Notes under the pieces: model-generated
Database searches by the model: none
Told to the model about the DNA's origin: nothing
The model's input: the letters and a program-made list of their open reading frames with translations, nothing else
Part shown: piece by piece, positions 23,582 to 32,132 of the stretch
Position numbering within the stretch: position 1 is the first letter of the stretch
Layout of the letters: each line of letters begins with the position of its first letter
Assembly (NCBI GenBank): GCA_022736715.1
Contig: DZDJ01000034.1
Location: 1-32,261, forward strand
Direction of reading: 5' to 3'
DNA length: 32,261 bases
Source of the DNA: Edaphobacter aggregans
GTDB lineage: Bacteria; Acidobacteriota; Terriglobia; Terriglobales; Acidobacteriaceae
Made by a program: the position numbers and the translations under genes

Positions 23582-24817
23582 ATGATCCGCAAAACTCGTC
23601 TGTTCACCCCCGGCCCGACCCCACTTTTGCCCGCTGCGCAGTTCGCCATGGCCGCCGCAGACATTCACCATCGCACTCCGGAGTTCCGCGCCCTGTACCA
23701 GCGCGTGCTCGCACAGCTCAAGGAGTTCGTCGGTTCGAAGAATGATGTGATCCTGATGTCCTGCTCCGGCACCGGAGCCATGGAGGCTTCGGTCTCTAAC
23801 CTGACCTCGCCCGGCGACCGCGTGCTGGTGCTGACGGCTGGTAAGTTTGGCGAGCGCTGGACGGCGCTGGCCAAGGCCTATGGCTGCCAGGTGGATGTAG
23901 TGGAAGCTCCCTACGGCAAGACCTTTTCGCTGGACGAAGTGCGCGCCGCGCTGAAGCTGGAAACGCGCGCCGTCTACATGCAGGCCACCGAGACATCCAC
24001 CGGCGTGCGCCACGATGTGAAGGGTGTGGCCGATCTGCTGAAGTCTGCGAAGAGCGAGGCCGTGCTGGTGGTGGATGCCATCACCGGCTTGGGCACCACG
24101 CACATTGACATGGACGCGTGGGGCGTGGACGTGCTGGTTGGCGGATCGCAAAAGGCCGTGATGATTCCTCCGGGTCTGGCTTACCTGGCCGTAAGCGACA
24201 AGGCATGGGAGCGCATGGAGGCGACCTACAATCCGCGTTACTACTTTGACCTGCGCAAGGAGCGCAAGAATGCGCAGAAGGGCGAGTCGGCCTACACGCC
24301 TGCGGTGGCTCTGATTGCCGGTCTGGGCGCTGCGCTGGATTACATTGCCGCGCAGGGTGGCGGCGATCTGGCGACGGGTCGTGCGCAACTGGTGGAGAAT
24401 GCCGAGACGATTTCTGCCATGATGCGTGCCGCGGTTTCGGCGCTGGGCTTCAAGCTGTTTGCACCGGAGTCTCCTGCCGCTGCGGTGACGGCCGTGCTGC
24501 CGCCGGAGGGGATGGATTCTGGCGTGATCGTGAAGGAGCTGAAGTCGCGCTTTGCCGCCGTGATTACGAACGGCCAGGGCGAGATGAAGGGTCATCTCTT
24601 CCGCATCGCGCATCTGGGCTACTTTGATTATCTGGACACCATTTCGCTGATTGGCGCGCTGGAGCAGGTGATCTATGCGACTCCGGCGCTGGCCGCCGCG
24701 TTGCCGGGCTTTGAGTTTGGCAAGGCGCTGGTGGCTGCGCAGAAGGTGTTTGCCGGGCGCAAACCGAACCAGGCCGCACTGGATGCCGCAGAGCAGCTTG
24801 CCGTAGCAGCAAAGTAA
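23582..24817 (+). CDS. Class V aminotransferase, likely serine-pathway (SerC-equivalent) enzyme
   Basis: This 411-residue PLP enzyme belongs to class V aminotransferases of the serine-pyruvate / alanine-glyoxylate type. The PLP-binding lysine is Lys191 in VGGSQKAVMIPPG, preceded by the Asp that contacts the pyridine nitrogen (VVDAITGLGT). The N-terminal LFTPGPTPL is the family hallmark. It lies 139 nt upstream of serA on the same strand, and no classical serC is visible. In archaea and some bacteria a homologue of this type makes phosphoserine from 3-phosphohydroxypyruvate, so I infer that role here; alanine- or serine-glyoxylate transamination is the alternative. GAGAGGA precedes the ATG. 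A perfect hairpin separates it from serA. Confidence 0.85.
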   Translation: MIRKTRLFTPGPTPLLPAAQFAMAAADIHHRTPEFRALYQRVLAQLKEFVGSKNDVILMSCSGTGAMEASVSNLTSPGDRVLVLTAGKFGERWTALAKAYGCQVDVVEAPYGKTFSLDEVRAALKLETRAVYMQATETSTGVRHDVKGVADLLKSAKSEAVLVVDAITGLGTTHIDMDAWGVDVLVGGSQKAVMIPPGLAYLAVSDKAWERMEATYNPRYYFDLRKERKNAQKGESAYTPAVALIAGLGAALDYIAAQGGGDLATGRAQLVENAETISAMMRAAVSALGFKLFAPESPAAAVTAVLPPEGMDSGVIVKELKSRFAAVITNGQGEMKGHLFRIAHLGYFDYLDTISLIGALEQVIYATPALAAALPGFEFGKALVAAQKVFAGRKPNQAALDAAEQLAVAAK

Positions 24818-24841
24818 AACAGAGAAATCAACCGAGGGATG

Positions 24842-24869
24842 TGCAGATGGGGCTCCGGCCCCATCTGCA
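24842..24869 (+). terminator. Hairpin between the aminotransferase gene and serA (terminator or attenuator)
   Basis: A 12-bp perfect stem (24842-24853 with 24858-24869) has a TCCG loop. Only two T residues follow, so termination would be partial. It lies 25 nt after the aminotransferase stop and about 90 nt before serA, so it may set the ratio of the two genes. Confidence 0.6.
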
Positions 24870-24956
24870 TTCCGGAACAATTCAGGACAATCGCCGGGCC
24901 TGCCGGTCTGGTCAACCTGCTGGGACGCCAGCAGCAAAAAGGTAAAAACATACTTT

Positions 24957-26561
24957 ATGAAAATCGTTCTCGCTGAGAAGGTTTCCCCCGCGACATTGGC
25001 CGTTCTGAAGCAGGAAGCAGACTGGCAGGTGGTGACGCACGACCAGATCAAGAATGGACTGGTCGCCGAGCTGGCCGACGCCGATGCACTGGTGGTGCGC
25101 TCGGCAGTGCAGGCAGATGCGGCACTGCTGGAGTCTGCTCCGAAGCTGCGGCTGATTGGCCGCGCGGGCGTTGGTGTGGACAACATCGATACGGACGCTG
25201 CGACGCGACGCGGCATTGTGGTGATGAACACGCCCGGCGCCAATGCCGTGGCGGTGGCGGAACTGACGCTGGGCCTGATGATTGCGCTGGCCCGCCAGGT
25301 CACGCGCGCCAATGCCACCATGCACTCCGGCAAGTGGGAAAAGAAGTCGCTGCAGGGCGTGGAACTGCGCGGCAAGACGCTGGGCATTCTGGGTCTTGGC
25401 CGCATCGGGCTGGAAGTGGCGCGGCGCGCGGCCAGCTTTGGCATGGAGATCGTCGGTTACGATCCGTTTGTGGCTCCGGCGATTGCGCGCGAGAACAATG
25501 TGCGTCTGGTGACGCTGGACGACCTGTTCAAGCAGTCCGATTACCTGTCGCTGCACGTCGGGCTGACGCCGCAGACGGAAGGCATCATCAATGCGACCTC
25601 GATTGCGATCATGAAGAAAGGCGTGCGCATTCTGAACTGCGCCCGCGGCGAGCTGATTGTGGAAAGCGCGCTGCTGGACGGTCTGAAGTCGGGCCAGGTT
25701 GGCGGCGCAGCGCTGGATGTATTTACCAAGGAGCCGCTGAAGGAGTCGCCGTTCTATGGGCTGGACAATGTGCTGCTGTCGCCGCATATTGCCGGTTCCA
25801 CGGATGAGGCGCAGGAGGCGATTGGCATTCAGCTGGCGATGCAGGTGCGCGATTATCTGAAGCTGGGCGTGGTGCAGAATGCGGTGAACCTGCCGTCACT
25901 CTCGCATGAGGAATATCTGGAGCTGTCGCCCTATATTGAAATGGCCGAGAAGCTGGGCCGCTTCCTTTCCGGCGCTGCGGCGAGCAATCTGGAGAGCATT
26001 CATCTTTCCTACTCTGGCCGTTTGGCGCAGGGCAAGACGGACCTGGTCCGCAACGCGGCCATCTGCGGTGTGCTGGCGAACTCAGAGAGTGTGAACCGCA
26101 TCAATGCGTCGTCTGTGGCGCAGGAGCGTGGTATCCGCCTGCATGAGGACAAGAAGGAAGCTGTTACCGGCGGTGCGGGTAATGTGCTGAAGGTGACGCT
26201 GCACTGCAGCGGTGGTGATGCGACGGCCAGCGGTACGGTGCTGCATGGCAGTTCGCCGCGCTTGCTGAGCTACGACGGCATTGATGTGGAGTCTCCGCTG
26301 ACGGGCACGCTGCTGGTGATGCGCAACCATGATGTTCCGGGCGTAATTGGCCGCATTGGCACCATCCTGGGAGAAAACTCCATCAACATCGCCAACTTTG
26401 CGCTGGGCCGCTCGGTGCGCAGCCAGCGCATTCCGCAGGGACAGGCGCTGGCGCTGGTGCAGGTGGATGTTCCGGGCAGCGCAGCGGTGAATGCCGCGCT
26501 GGCCGCTTTGCGCAAGGTGGAAGCGATTGCCAGTGTGCGCCTGGTGGAACTGGATAAGTAA
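24957..26561 (+). CDS. serA: D-3-phosphoglycerate dehydrogenase (long form with ACT domain)
   Basis: This 534-residue enzyme oxidises 3-phosphoglycerate to 3-phosphohydroxypyruvate with NAD+, the first step of serine synthesis. The N-terminal substrate domain has GRAGVGVDNID. The Rossmann domain has GLGRIG (residues 146-151). The catalytic Arg-Glu-His set is Arg230 (NCARGE), Glu259 (KEP) and His277 (SPHIAGST). An intervening (ASB) domain of about 130 residues and a C-terminal ACT domain (about 455-534, RNHDVPGVIGRIGTILGENSINIANF) show the long, mycobacterial-type architecture, which is usually feedback-inhibited by serine. AAGG precedes the ATG. It follows the class V aminotransferase gene, so the two form a serine unit; phosphoserine phosphatase is not in the window. 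Confidence 0.96.
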   Translation: MKIVLAEKVSPATLAVLKQEADWQVVTHDQIKNGLVAELADADALVVRSAVQADAALLESAPKLRLIGRAGVGVDNIDTDAATRRGIVVMNTPGANAVAVAELTLGLMIALARQVTRANATMHSGKWEKKSLQGVELRGKTLGILGLGRIGLEVARRAASFGMEIVGYDPFVAPAIARENNVRLVTLDDLFKQSDYLSLHVGLTPQTEGIINATSIAIMKKGVRILNCARGELIVESALLDGLKSGQVGGAALDVFTKEPLKESPFYGLDNVLLSPHIAGSTDEAQEAIGIQLAMQVRDYLKLGVVQNAVNLPSLSHEEYLELSPYIEMAEKLGRFLSGAAASNLESIHLSYSGRLAQGKTDLVRNAAICGVLANSESVNRINASSVAQERGIRLHEDKKEAVTGGAGNVLKVTLHCSGGDATASGTVLHGSSPRLLSYDGIDVESPLTGTLLVMRNHDVPGVIGRIGTILGENSINIANFALGRSVRSQRIPQGQALALVQVDVPGSAAVNAALAALRKVEAIASVRLVELDK

Positions 26562-26580
26562 GTGGAGCTGGACAACTGAA

Positions 26581-26607
26581 CAGGATCCGCAGCCGTTGCG
26601 AATCCTG
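26581..26607. repeat. Hairpin between serA and the zinc-ribbon gene
   Basis: CAGGATCCGCA (26581-26591) pairs with TGCGAATCCTG (26597-26607) with a single mismatch and a 5-nt loop. No T-tract follows. It may be a processing or weak termination site. Confidence 0.4.
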
Positions 26608-26636
26608 CATCTCAACAGGCAATGGGTGGTTCGAAA

Positions 26637-26990
26637 ATGCCTCTGTATGAATACGAGTGCAAGCAGTGCGGCAAGCGCGTGGAAAAGATCCAGAAGTTTT
26701 CTGACCCTGAGATCACCACGTGCCCGCATTGCGGTGGGGAACTGGAACGCGTGGTTTCGGCTCCGGCAGTGCAATTCAAGGGTGGTGGATGGTACAGCGA
26801 TCTGTACGCGTCGTCGAAGCCGAAAAGCGGCGGCGACGGCGCAGGCGCCGCTTCCAGCAACAGCTCTTCAGAAAAAAGCGGGACAACCGCTTCTACAACC
26901 AGCGATTCTTCTGCTGGCACAGGCAGCAGCTCGACAGCTTCCCCAGCGCCGAGCACTCCTGCTGCAAGCACAACCACCAGCAAGCCCTGA
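26637..26990 (+). CDS. FmdB-type zinc ribbon protein with a Ser/Thr/Ala-rich tail
   Basis: This 117-residue protein starts with the FmdB/CxxC zinc-ribbon signature: MPLYEYECKQCGKRVE with Cys8 and Cys11, then Cys29 and Cys32 in TTCPHCGGELERVVS. The ribbon ends near residue 56 (GGGWYSDLYASS), and the rest (about 60 residues) is a low-complexity tail of Ser, Thr, Ala, Gly and Pro, presumably disordered. FmdB proteins are small putative regulatory or metal-handling proteins without a settled function. An in-frame ATG at 26622 would add five residues; I prefer 26637 because MPLYEYEC is the usual start. It follows serA by 75 nt, so co-transcription is possible. Confidence 0.87.
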   Translation: MPLYEYECKQCGKRVEKIQKFSDPEITTCPHCGGELERVVSAPAVQFKGGGWYSDLYASSKPKSGGDGAGAASSNSSSEKSGTTASTTSDSSAGTGSSSTASPAPSTPAASTTTSKP

Positions 26991-27001
26991 ACGTCGACAA
27001 A

Positions 27002-27139
27002 CTATCGGATACATTCCGCCAGCGGGGCCAGTTTGGTTCCCGCTGCTTTCATTTGCGCGTTCAATCGCTGGGTGACGGCGGCAAAGGAACCTACGGCCAG
27101 AGTGTACTGAGTCTGTTGCACTCCGACGCGCGTTTGCAT
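27002..27139 (-). CDS. Candidate small ORF of 45 residues, unknown function
   Basis: A minus-strand ATG frame of 45 codons (TAG stop at 27002) has AGGAG at 27151-27155, 11 nt before the ATG. The product (starting MQTRVGVQQTQYTLAVG and ending LAPLAECIR) is neutral to basic, with one Cys and no membrane segment. I recognise no family. It lies opposite the gap between the FmdB-type and pirin genes and covers almost the whole gap. Codon use is ordinary for this genome, but that is weak evidence for such a short frame. A chance frame is the main alternative. Confidence 0.35.
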   Translation of the reverse strand: MQTRVGVQQTQYTLAVGSFAAVTQRLNAQMKAAGTKLAPLAECIR

Positions 27140-27185
27140 CTTTTTGTGTGCTCCTGAATCTCTTCTTCCGAAAGCGAGATTAAGA

Positions 27186-27881
27186 ATGCTGACCATTCGA
27201 GCTGCAAATGAACGTGGCCATGCCGATCATGGATGGCTGAACTCCAACTTTACCTTTTCCTTTGCTGATTATCACGATTCGAAGCACATGGGCTTTCGTG
27301 CGCTGCGCGTCATTAACGAGGACCACGTGGCTCCGGGGACGGGCTTCGGCAAACACCCGCACCGCGACATGGAGATCCTTACCTATGTGCTGGAGGGCGC
27401 GGTGGAGCATGAAGATTCCCACGGCGGCAACGGCATCCTGGTGCCGGGCGAACTGCAGCATATGTCTGCGGGACACGGCATTCTGCACAGCGAGATGAAT
27501 CCATACAAGGAGGAGACGCTGCACCTGCTGCAGATATGGCTGCTGCCAAATGCAAAGGGCACCGATCCGCACTATGAGCAGAAGGCTTTCCGTGTGCAGG
27601 AAGAGCCGAACAAGCTGCACCTGCTGGCGTCCAGGGATGGACGCGGCGAGTCCTTCAAAATCTACAGTGATGCCGAGCTGCTGGCGGCAAAGCTGGAGGC
27701 GGGCAAATCGGTGGAGCACCACTTCCGCGGCGGTCATGGCTGGCTGCAGGTGGCGCGGGGCAGCGTGACGGCCAATGGGGTTGCACTGCAACAAGGGGAC
27801 GGCCTGGCCATCAGTGAAGAGGCAGTGCTGAAGATCGACAGCAGCGAGGGTGGAGAAGTGCTGTTGTTTGATCTGGAGTAA
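27186..27881 (+). CDS. Pirin-family bicupin protein
   Basis: This 231-residue protein is a pirin-family bicupin. The N-terminal cupin carries the metal ligands His57 and His59 (GFGKHPHRDMEILTYVLEG), His101 and Glu103 (SAGHGILHSEMNP), the same four-ligand set as in human pirin and E. coli YhhW. Members bind iron; YhhW has quercetinase activity in vitro, but the physiological substrate is generally unknown. The C-terminal cupin (about 140-231) is degenerate, as in the family. I start at ATG 27186 because MLTIRAANERG is the family's usual beginning; the frame extends 14 codons upstream. It is monocistronic and closed by the strong hairpin at 27898-27931. Confidence 0.92.
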   Translation: MLTIRAANERGHADHGWLNSNFTFSFADYHDSKHMGFRALRVINEDHVAPGTGFGKHPHRDMEILTYVLEGAVEHEDSHGGNGILVPGELQHMSAGHGILHSEMNPYKEETLHLLQIWLLPNAKGTDPHYEQKAFRVQEEPNKLHLLASRDGRGESFKIYSDAELLAAKLEAGKSVEHHFRGGHGWLQVARGSVTANGVALQQGDGLAISEEAVLKIDSSEGGEVLLFDLE

Positions 27882-27897
27882 CACTTTGCAGGAAAGC

Positions 27898-27940
27898 AAA
27901 ACAGCGAAGCCATGCGGGGCTTCGCTGTTTTCTTTTGCGT
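27898..27940. terminator. Bidirectional terminator between the pirin gene and purF
   Basis: A 14-bp perfect stem (27898-27911 with 27918-27931) has a 6-nt loop, flanked by A-run and TTTTCTTTT. It lies between the converging pirin and purF stops and should work in both directions. Confidence 0.9.
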
Positions 27941-27950
27941 GGAGGCGCGG

Positions 27951-29435
27951 TTACCTGGTGGCCACCGCAGGCAGAATTTCGTCCACGTCTACCCACTGCG
28001 TTGGATACACGCCGGTATAGCAGGCGGTGCAGAAGGTGTTGCCTTCGCCGCCATCGCAGGCGCGCTGCAGGCCATCGAGCGAGAGATAGGCCAGGGAATC
28101 GGCTTCGATGTAGCGGCAGATTTCCGCGACGGAATTGTTGGCGGCAATCAGGTCCTTCTTGCTTGGCGTATCCACACCATAAAAACAAGGGGAAATTGTG
28201 GGCGGACAACTGATGCGCAGATGCACTTCCGTGGCTCCGGCGGCGCGCACCATGCGGACGATCTTGCGGCTGGTGGTGCCGCGGATGATGGAGTCGTCAA
28301 TGAGGATGATGCGCTTGCCGGCCAGCAGATTGCGCACCGGATTCAGCTTCAGCCGCACGCCAAAGTCGCGCACGCGCTGCTCCGGCTCAATGAAGGTGCG
28401 GCCCACGTAGTGGTTGCGGATGAGGCCGAAGCGGAAGGGGATGCCGCTTTCCGCCGCGTAGCCAATGGCGGCGGTCACGCCGGAGTCCGGCACAGGAACC
28501 ACCAGATCGGCGGGAACGCCGGATTCGCGCGCCAACTGGCGGCCCATCTCTTCGCGGCTGATCTGCACCCAGCGGCCAAAGATGCGGCTGTCCGGCCGGG
28601 CAAAGTAGACCTGCTCGAAGATGCAGCTCGACTGCGGCACGTCGGTTTTGTAGTCGCGCGAGGTGACGCCATCGCGCGAGACCATCACCAGCTCGCCGGG
28701 CTTCACGTCGCGCTCGTACTTGGCATGCAGCAGGTCGAAGGCGCAGGTTTCCGAGGCAAACACGATCGTGTCCGGAGCGCCGTCCACGCCGGGAATGCGG
28801 CCCATGGAAAGCGGTCGGAAGCCATGTGGATCGCGCGCGGCAAAGATGCGGTCGCGCGTCATCATCACGATGGAAAAGGCGCCTTCCACCTGGCTGAGCG
28901 AGTCGGCAATCGCGTCCACCAGCGTGGTGGCCTGCGAGTGCGCGATGAGCTGCAGGATGATCTCCGAGTCGCTGGTGGTCTGGAAGGCCGCACCGTTGCG
29001 CTCCAGCCTGGTGCGGATGTTGCCCAGATTCACCAGGTTGCCATTGTGCGCAATGGCGATGAGGCCCTTGGTGGACTCAACTCGGATCGGCTGCGCATTC
29101 AGCAACGCAGAGTCACCGGTGGTGGAGTAGCGCGTATGGCCGATGGCCATGTTGCCGGGCAGCTTGGCCAGCACTTCATCGGTGAAAATCTCCGAGACCA
29201 GGCCCATGCCCTTGATGTTGCTCAGGTTGATGCCGTTGGCAGAGGCGATGCCGGCCGACTCCTGCCCGCGATGCTGTAGTGCGTACAGGCCAAGGTAGAC
29301 CTGGCGCGATGCGTCCGGATGGTCGTAGACGGCCATCACGCCGCACTCTTCGCGCAGTTTATCGAAGACCACTTCATCCAGTTCGAGAGCGTCGTCCATC
29401 GGGTCGGCAGAACCGTTCTGATTGTGCGTCTGCAT
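27951..29435 (-). CDS. purF: Amidophosphoribosyltransferase, B. subtilis type with propeptide and Fe-S cluster
   Basis: This 494-residue enzyme makes 5-phosphoribosylamine from PRPP and glutamine, the committed step of purine synthesis. The N-terminal nucleophile glutaminase would start at Cys31 (EECGVMAVYDH) after removal of a 30-residue propeptide, as in the B. subtilis type. The phosphoribosyltransferase PRPP loop is RIILIDDSIIRGTTSRK. Cysteines in the C-terminal half (RISCPPT and the pair in NTFCTACYTG, with one nearer the middle in SSCIFEQ) fit the [4Fe-4S] ligands of that type. The ATG directly abuts the purL TAG, and its ribosome site (GAGGTG) is inside the end of purL, so the two are translationally coupled. 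A bidirectional terminator follows. Confidence 0.97.
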   Translation of the reverse strand: MQTHNQNGSADPMDDALELDEVVFDKLREECGVMAVYDHPDASRQVYLGLYALQHRGQESAGIASANGINLSNIKGMGLVSEIFTDEVLAKLPGNMAIGHTRYSTTGDSALLNAQPIRVESTKGLIAIAHNGNLVNLGNIRTRLERNGAAFQTTSDSEIILQLIAHSQATTLVDAIADSLSQVEGAFSIVMMTRDRIFAARDPHGFRPLSMGRIPGVDGAPDTIVFASETCAFDLLHAKYERDVKPGELVMVSRDGVTSRDYKTDVPQSSCIFEQVYFARPDSRIFGRWVQISREEMGRQLARESGVPADLVVPVPDSGVTAAIGYAAESGIPFRFGLIRNHYVGRTFIEPEQRVRDFGVRLKLNPVRNLLAGKRIILIDDSIIRGTTSRKIVRMVRAAGATEVHLRISCPPTISPCFYGVDTPSKKDLIAANNSVAEICRYIEADSLAYLSLDGLQRACDGGEGNTFCTACYTGVYPTQWVDVDEILPAVATR

Positions 29436-31751
29436 CTATTTCACCTCGCTGCCAAGCATGGATTCGAGCGCGCCGGCCCACGCCTGCCGGAGTTCGGCAA
29501 CAGGTGCATCAATAGTAGCGCGGTCGGGGAGCTGGATGGTCAGCCGGTCAGGAACTGTTTTGCCAATGGCGACGGCGATGGTGCCGTATTCGGTCAGAAT
29601 CTGCTCAATCTCCTGCAGATCGTCAGGCCGGCAGGTGGCGACCACCTGGCTGGCTTCCTCACCAAAGAAGATATACGGGGCGGGGTTGATCTCATCGCGC
29701 AGGGTGACCTCAGCGCCAATGCTGTTTCCGAAAGAGGCCTCTGCCAGCGTAACGGCAATGCCGCCGTCGGAAATGTCTCGCGCGGAACGCAGCAGCGACT
29801 TTTCCGCCAGCGCGGTCAGGCTGCGATGCAGGCAGGCCTCTTCTTCCAGCAGCAGGCTGGGCGGTGCGCCCCACAGGCTGCCCAGGATGTTTTTGGCGTA
29901 TTCGGAGGAGCCAAAGCTGCGCTGTGCCTCGTCGCCGCTGGAGCCACTGGGCGAGCAGAGCAGCAGCACAATATCGCCTGCCTGCTGGAAGTCTGCGGGA
30001 ACGGCCTTGGTGACGTCTTCCAGCAGCCCAACGATGCCCAGTACCGGCGTGGGATAAATGCCTTCGCCGCGGGTCTCGTTGTAGAGCGAAACATTGCCGC
30101 CGGTGATTGGCGTGCCCAGAGCGGTGCAGGCTTCGGCAATGCCGTCGATGGCGTCGCTGAGCTGCGCCATGATCTCCGGCTTTTCCGGATTGCCGAAGTT
30201 CAGGCAATTGGTGGCGGCGATGGGCATGGCACCGGTGCAGGCCACTTTGCGGGCCGCCTCCGCCACGGCATGTTGCGCGCCGAGCTTCGGATTCAGATAG
30301 CACCAGCGGCCGTTGCCGTCCAGCGCCATGGACAGGCCGCGCTGCGTGCCTTTGATGCGCAGCACGCCGCCCTCATTGCCGGGGCCCTGCACGGTGTTGG
30401 TCTGCACCATGGTGTCGTACTGCTCATAAACCCAGCGCTTGGAGCAGATGTTGGCCGAAGCCAGCAGTTTCCTGAGGTCGTCAGTGTAGTTGCGCGGAGC
30501 CTGGATCTGCGCAACTATTTCTTCCGGCGGATCCAGCTCGACCGGAGCATTCCAATTGCCCACCGGACGGTGATAGAGCGGAGCGTCGTCGGTCAGGGAC
30601 TGGTTGGGAATGTCGGCCACCAGCGTGCCGTGGTGCGTAATGCGCAGGCGCGGCTCGCCGATGACGGTGCCGACGATGCGGGCGTCGAGCCCCCACTTGG
30701 TGAAGACGTCCAGCACTTCCTGCTCGCGGCCTTTGTCTGCCACCAGCAGCATGCGTTCCTGCGATTCGGAGAGCATGATTTCGTAGCTGGACATGGCGGT
30801 TTCGCGTTGCGGAACATGATCGAGCTCCACTTCCAGGCCAACGCCGCCGCGCGCGCCCATTTCGCAGGTGGAGCAGGTGAGTCCGGCAGCTCCCATGTCT
30901 TGAATACCAAGCACAGCGCCGGTGGCCATGGCCTCAATGCAGCCCTCCAGCAGCAGCTTCTCCATAAACGGATCGCCCATCTGCACGTTGGGGCGCTTCT
31001 GCTCCGAGCCTTCCTTGAACTCTTCGCTGGCCATGGTTGCGCCGTGGATGCCGTCGCGGCCTGTCTTGGCGCCAACGTAGATCACCGGGTTGCCGATGCC
31101 GGTGGCCCTGGCGTAGAAGATTTCATCGCGGCGAACCAGGCCCAGGGCAAAGGCATTCACCAGCGGATTGCCGCTGTAGCACGGCTCAAAGCGGGTTTCG
31201 CCACCCAGGTTGGGCACGCCAAAGCAGTTGCCATAACCGGCAATGCCATGCACTACGCCCTCTACAATGGAGTGATTTTTGCGGACCAGTTCGGTGTCGT
31301 CCTCGCCTTCGCTGGTGGAGAGCGGGCCGAAGCGCAGAGAATCCATGACGGCAAAGGGGCGCGCATTCATGGTGAAAATGTCGCGCAGGATGCCGCCAAC
31401 GCCGGTTGCTGCCCCCTGAAACGGCTCAATATAGGAGGGGTGGTTGTGCGATTCGATCTTGAAGGCGCAGGCCCAGCCATCGCCCACGTCAATAATGCCG
31501 GCGTTTTCTCCCGGTCCCTGCACAACGCGGTCGCTCTTGGTGGGCAGGCGCTTCAGGTGTACACGCGAGGATTTGTAGGAGCAGTGCTCGCTCCACATCA
31601 CGCTATAGATGCCGAGCTCGGTCAGGCTGGGAGTGCGTCCCAGCGCATTCTCAATGCGTTCATACTCTTCCGCGGTTACGCTGTGCTGGGCCAACAGTTC
31701 GGGCGTAATCGCGGCTGGTTCAGGGGCCAAAGCGGTGGGATTGGGTTTCAT
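29436..31751 (-). CDS. purL: Phosphoribosylformylglycinamidine synthase subunit II (small PurL)
   Basis: This 771-residue protein is the small-type PurL that works with PurS and PurQ to turn FGAR into FGAM using ATP and glutamine-derived ammonia. Early motifs are [18 protein letters not shown] (catalytic His region) and [26 protein letters not shown]. Later ones are [18 protein letters not shown] and the second half-repeat [19 protein letters not shown], consistent with the duplicated AIRS-like fold. Size and the lack of a glutaminase domain identify the small form; purS and purQ are not in the window. The gene is first of the purL-purF pair. The ATG is 26 nt from a near-perfect 22-nt palindrome. 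The ribosome site is weak. Confidence 0.97.
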   Translation of the reverse strand: MKPNPTALAPEPAAITPELLAQHSVTAEEYERIENALGRTPSLTELGIYSVMWSEHCSYKSSRVHLKRLPTKSDRVVQGPGENAGIIDVGDGWACAFKIESHNHPSYIEPFQGAATGVGGILRDIFTMNARPFAVMDSLRFGPLSTSEGEDDTELVRKNHSIVEGVVHGIAGYGNCFGVPNLGGETRFEPCYSGNPLVNAFALGLVRRDEIFYARATGIGNPVIYVGAKTGRDGIHGATMASEEFKEGSEQKRPNVQMGDPFMEKLLLEGCIEAMATGAVLGIQDMGAAGLTCSTCEMGARGGVGLEVELDHVPQRETAMSSYEIMLSESQERMLLVADKGREQEVLDVFTKWGLDARIVGTVIGEPRLRITHHGTLVADIPNQSLTDDAPLYHRPVGNWNAPVELDPPEEIVAQIQAPRNYTDDLRKLLASANICSKRWVYEQYDTMVQTNTVQGPGNEGGVLRIKGTQRGLSMALDGNGRWCYLNPKLGAQHAVAEAARKVACTGAMPIAATNCLNFGNPEKPEIMAQLSDAIDGIAEACTALGTPITGGNVSLYNETRGEGIYPTPVLGIVGLLEDVTKAVPADFQQAGDIVLLLCSPSGSSGDEAQRSFGSSEYAKNILGSLWGAPPSLLLEEEACLHRSLTALAEKSLLRSARDISDGGIAVTLAEASFGNSIGAEVTLRDEINPAPYIFFGEEASQVVATCRPDDLQEIEQILTEYGTIAVAIGKTVPDRLTIQLPDRATIDAPVAELRQAWAGALESMLGSEVK

Positions 31752-31777
31752 GGCTTGAAGTTCTATTGTCGCATGGT

Positions 31778-31799
31778 TGACCGGGGAATTTCCCGGTCA
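31778..31799. promoter_or_regulatory. Palindrome upstream of purL
   Basis: TGACCGGGGAATTTCCCGGTCA is a 22-nt palindrome with one mismatch near the centre, 26 nt before the purL ATG and just after the end of the mmuM remnant. It could be an operator for purL or a leftover terminator of the mmuM gene; on the minus strand no T-tract follows, which weakens the second reading. Confidence 0.45.
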
Positions 31800-31819
31800 G
31801 CGCAGAACGGCGGCGGGCT

Positions 31820-31969
31820 TTACTGCGAAAAAGCGGGCGGCAATGCCTTTCGTATCTGCCGGATCTGTTCCGTGCCGGTGCGGCAGCAGCCGCCAATCCA
31901 TCTGATTCCGGCAGCCTGCCATTGCCGGGCGATGGGAAAGCAGGCCGCGGAGAGAATCGAGAGATAGCA
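31820..31969 (-). pseudogene. 3' remnant of a homocysteine S-methyltransferase (MmuM-like) gene
   Basis: The minus-strand frame ending in TAA (31820-31822) encodes WQAAGIRWIGGCCRTGTEQI followed by about 13 more residues. It corresponds to the C-terminus of homocysteine S-methyltransferases, including the zinc-binding GGCCRT motif. Intact enzymes are about 300 residues with another zinc Cys far upstream; here an in-frame TGA at 31970-31972 interrupts the frame and no family-like sequence precedes it. Recognisable similarity begins about at Arg-Gln before the Trp (31927). I read it as the tail left by a deletion that removed the rest of the gene; its last codons sit 69 nt from the purL start. 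A frameshifted gene is excluded only by eye. Confidence 0.7.
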
Positions 31970-32122
31970 TCAAGTCGGGTCAACTGGCGCAATGTACCTG
32001 CATTGTCGAACTTCTCCTGCTGGCCATTAATCCTTTAATGCTGGAAGAACTTCCAGCGACGCCACTCAAGAAATTTTCGCCAAAGCGCCCGGCCATCCAC
32101 TGTCGCACAAAGCCGCTGCTTC

Positions 32123-32131
32123 TGTTAGACT
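32123..32131 (+). promoter_or_regulatory. Possible extended -10 promoter for tRNA-Pro
   Basis: TGTTAGACT fits an extended -10 (TGnTAGACT). It would start transcription near 32138, about 70 nt before the tRNA. The sequence at -35 (around 32103) is not convincing. Confidence 0.3.
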
Positions 32132-32132
32132 A

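Noticed and set aside
23456..25444. Long upstream extension of the yqeY frame on the minus strand (total 818 codons)
   Set aside because: It runs antisense to the aminotransferase and serA genes. The YqeY domain, its ribosome site and a TATAAT box all point to a start at 23455.
29319..31967. An 882-codon plus-strand open frame opposite purF and purL
   Set aside because: It is a shadow of the conserved purine genes and shows no domain of its own.
31720..31992. A 90-codon minus-strand frame overlapping the purL start and the mmuM remnant
   Set aside because: It is in a different frame from both the purL start and the mmuM-like peptide and shows no family similarity.
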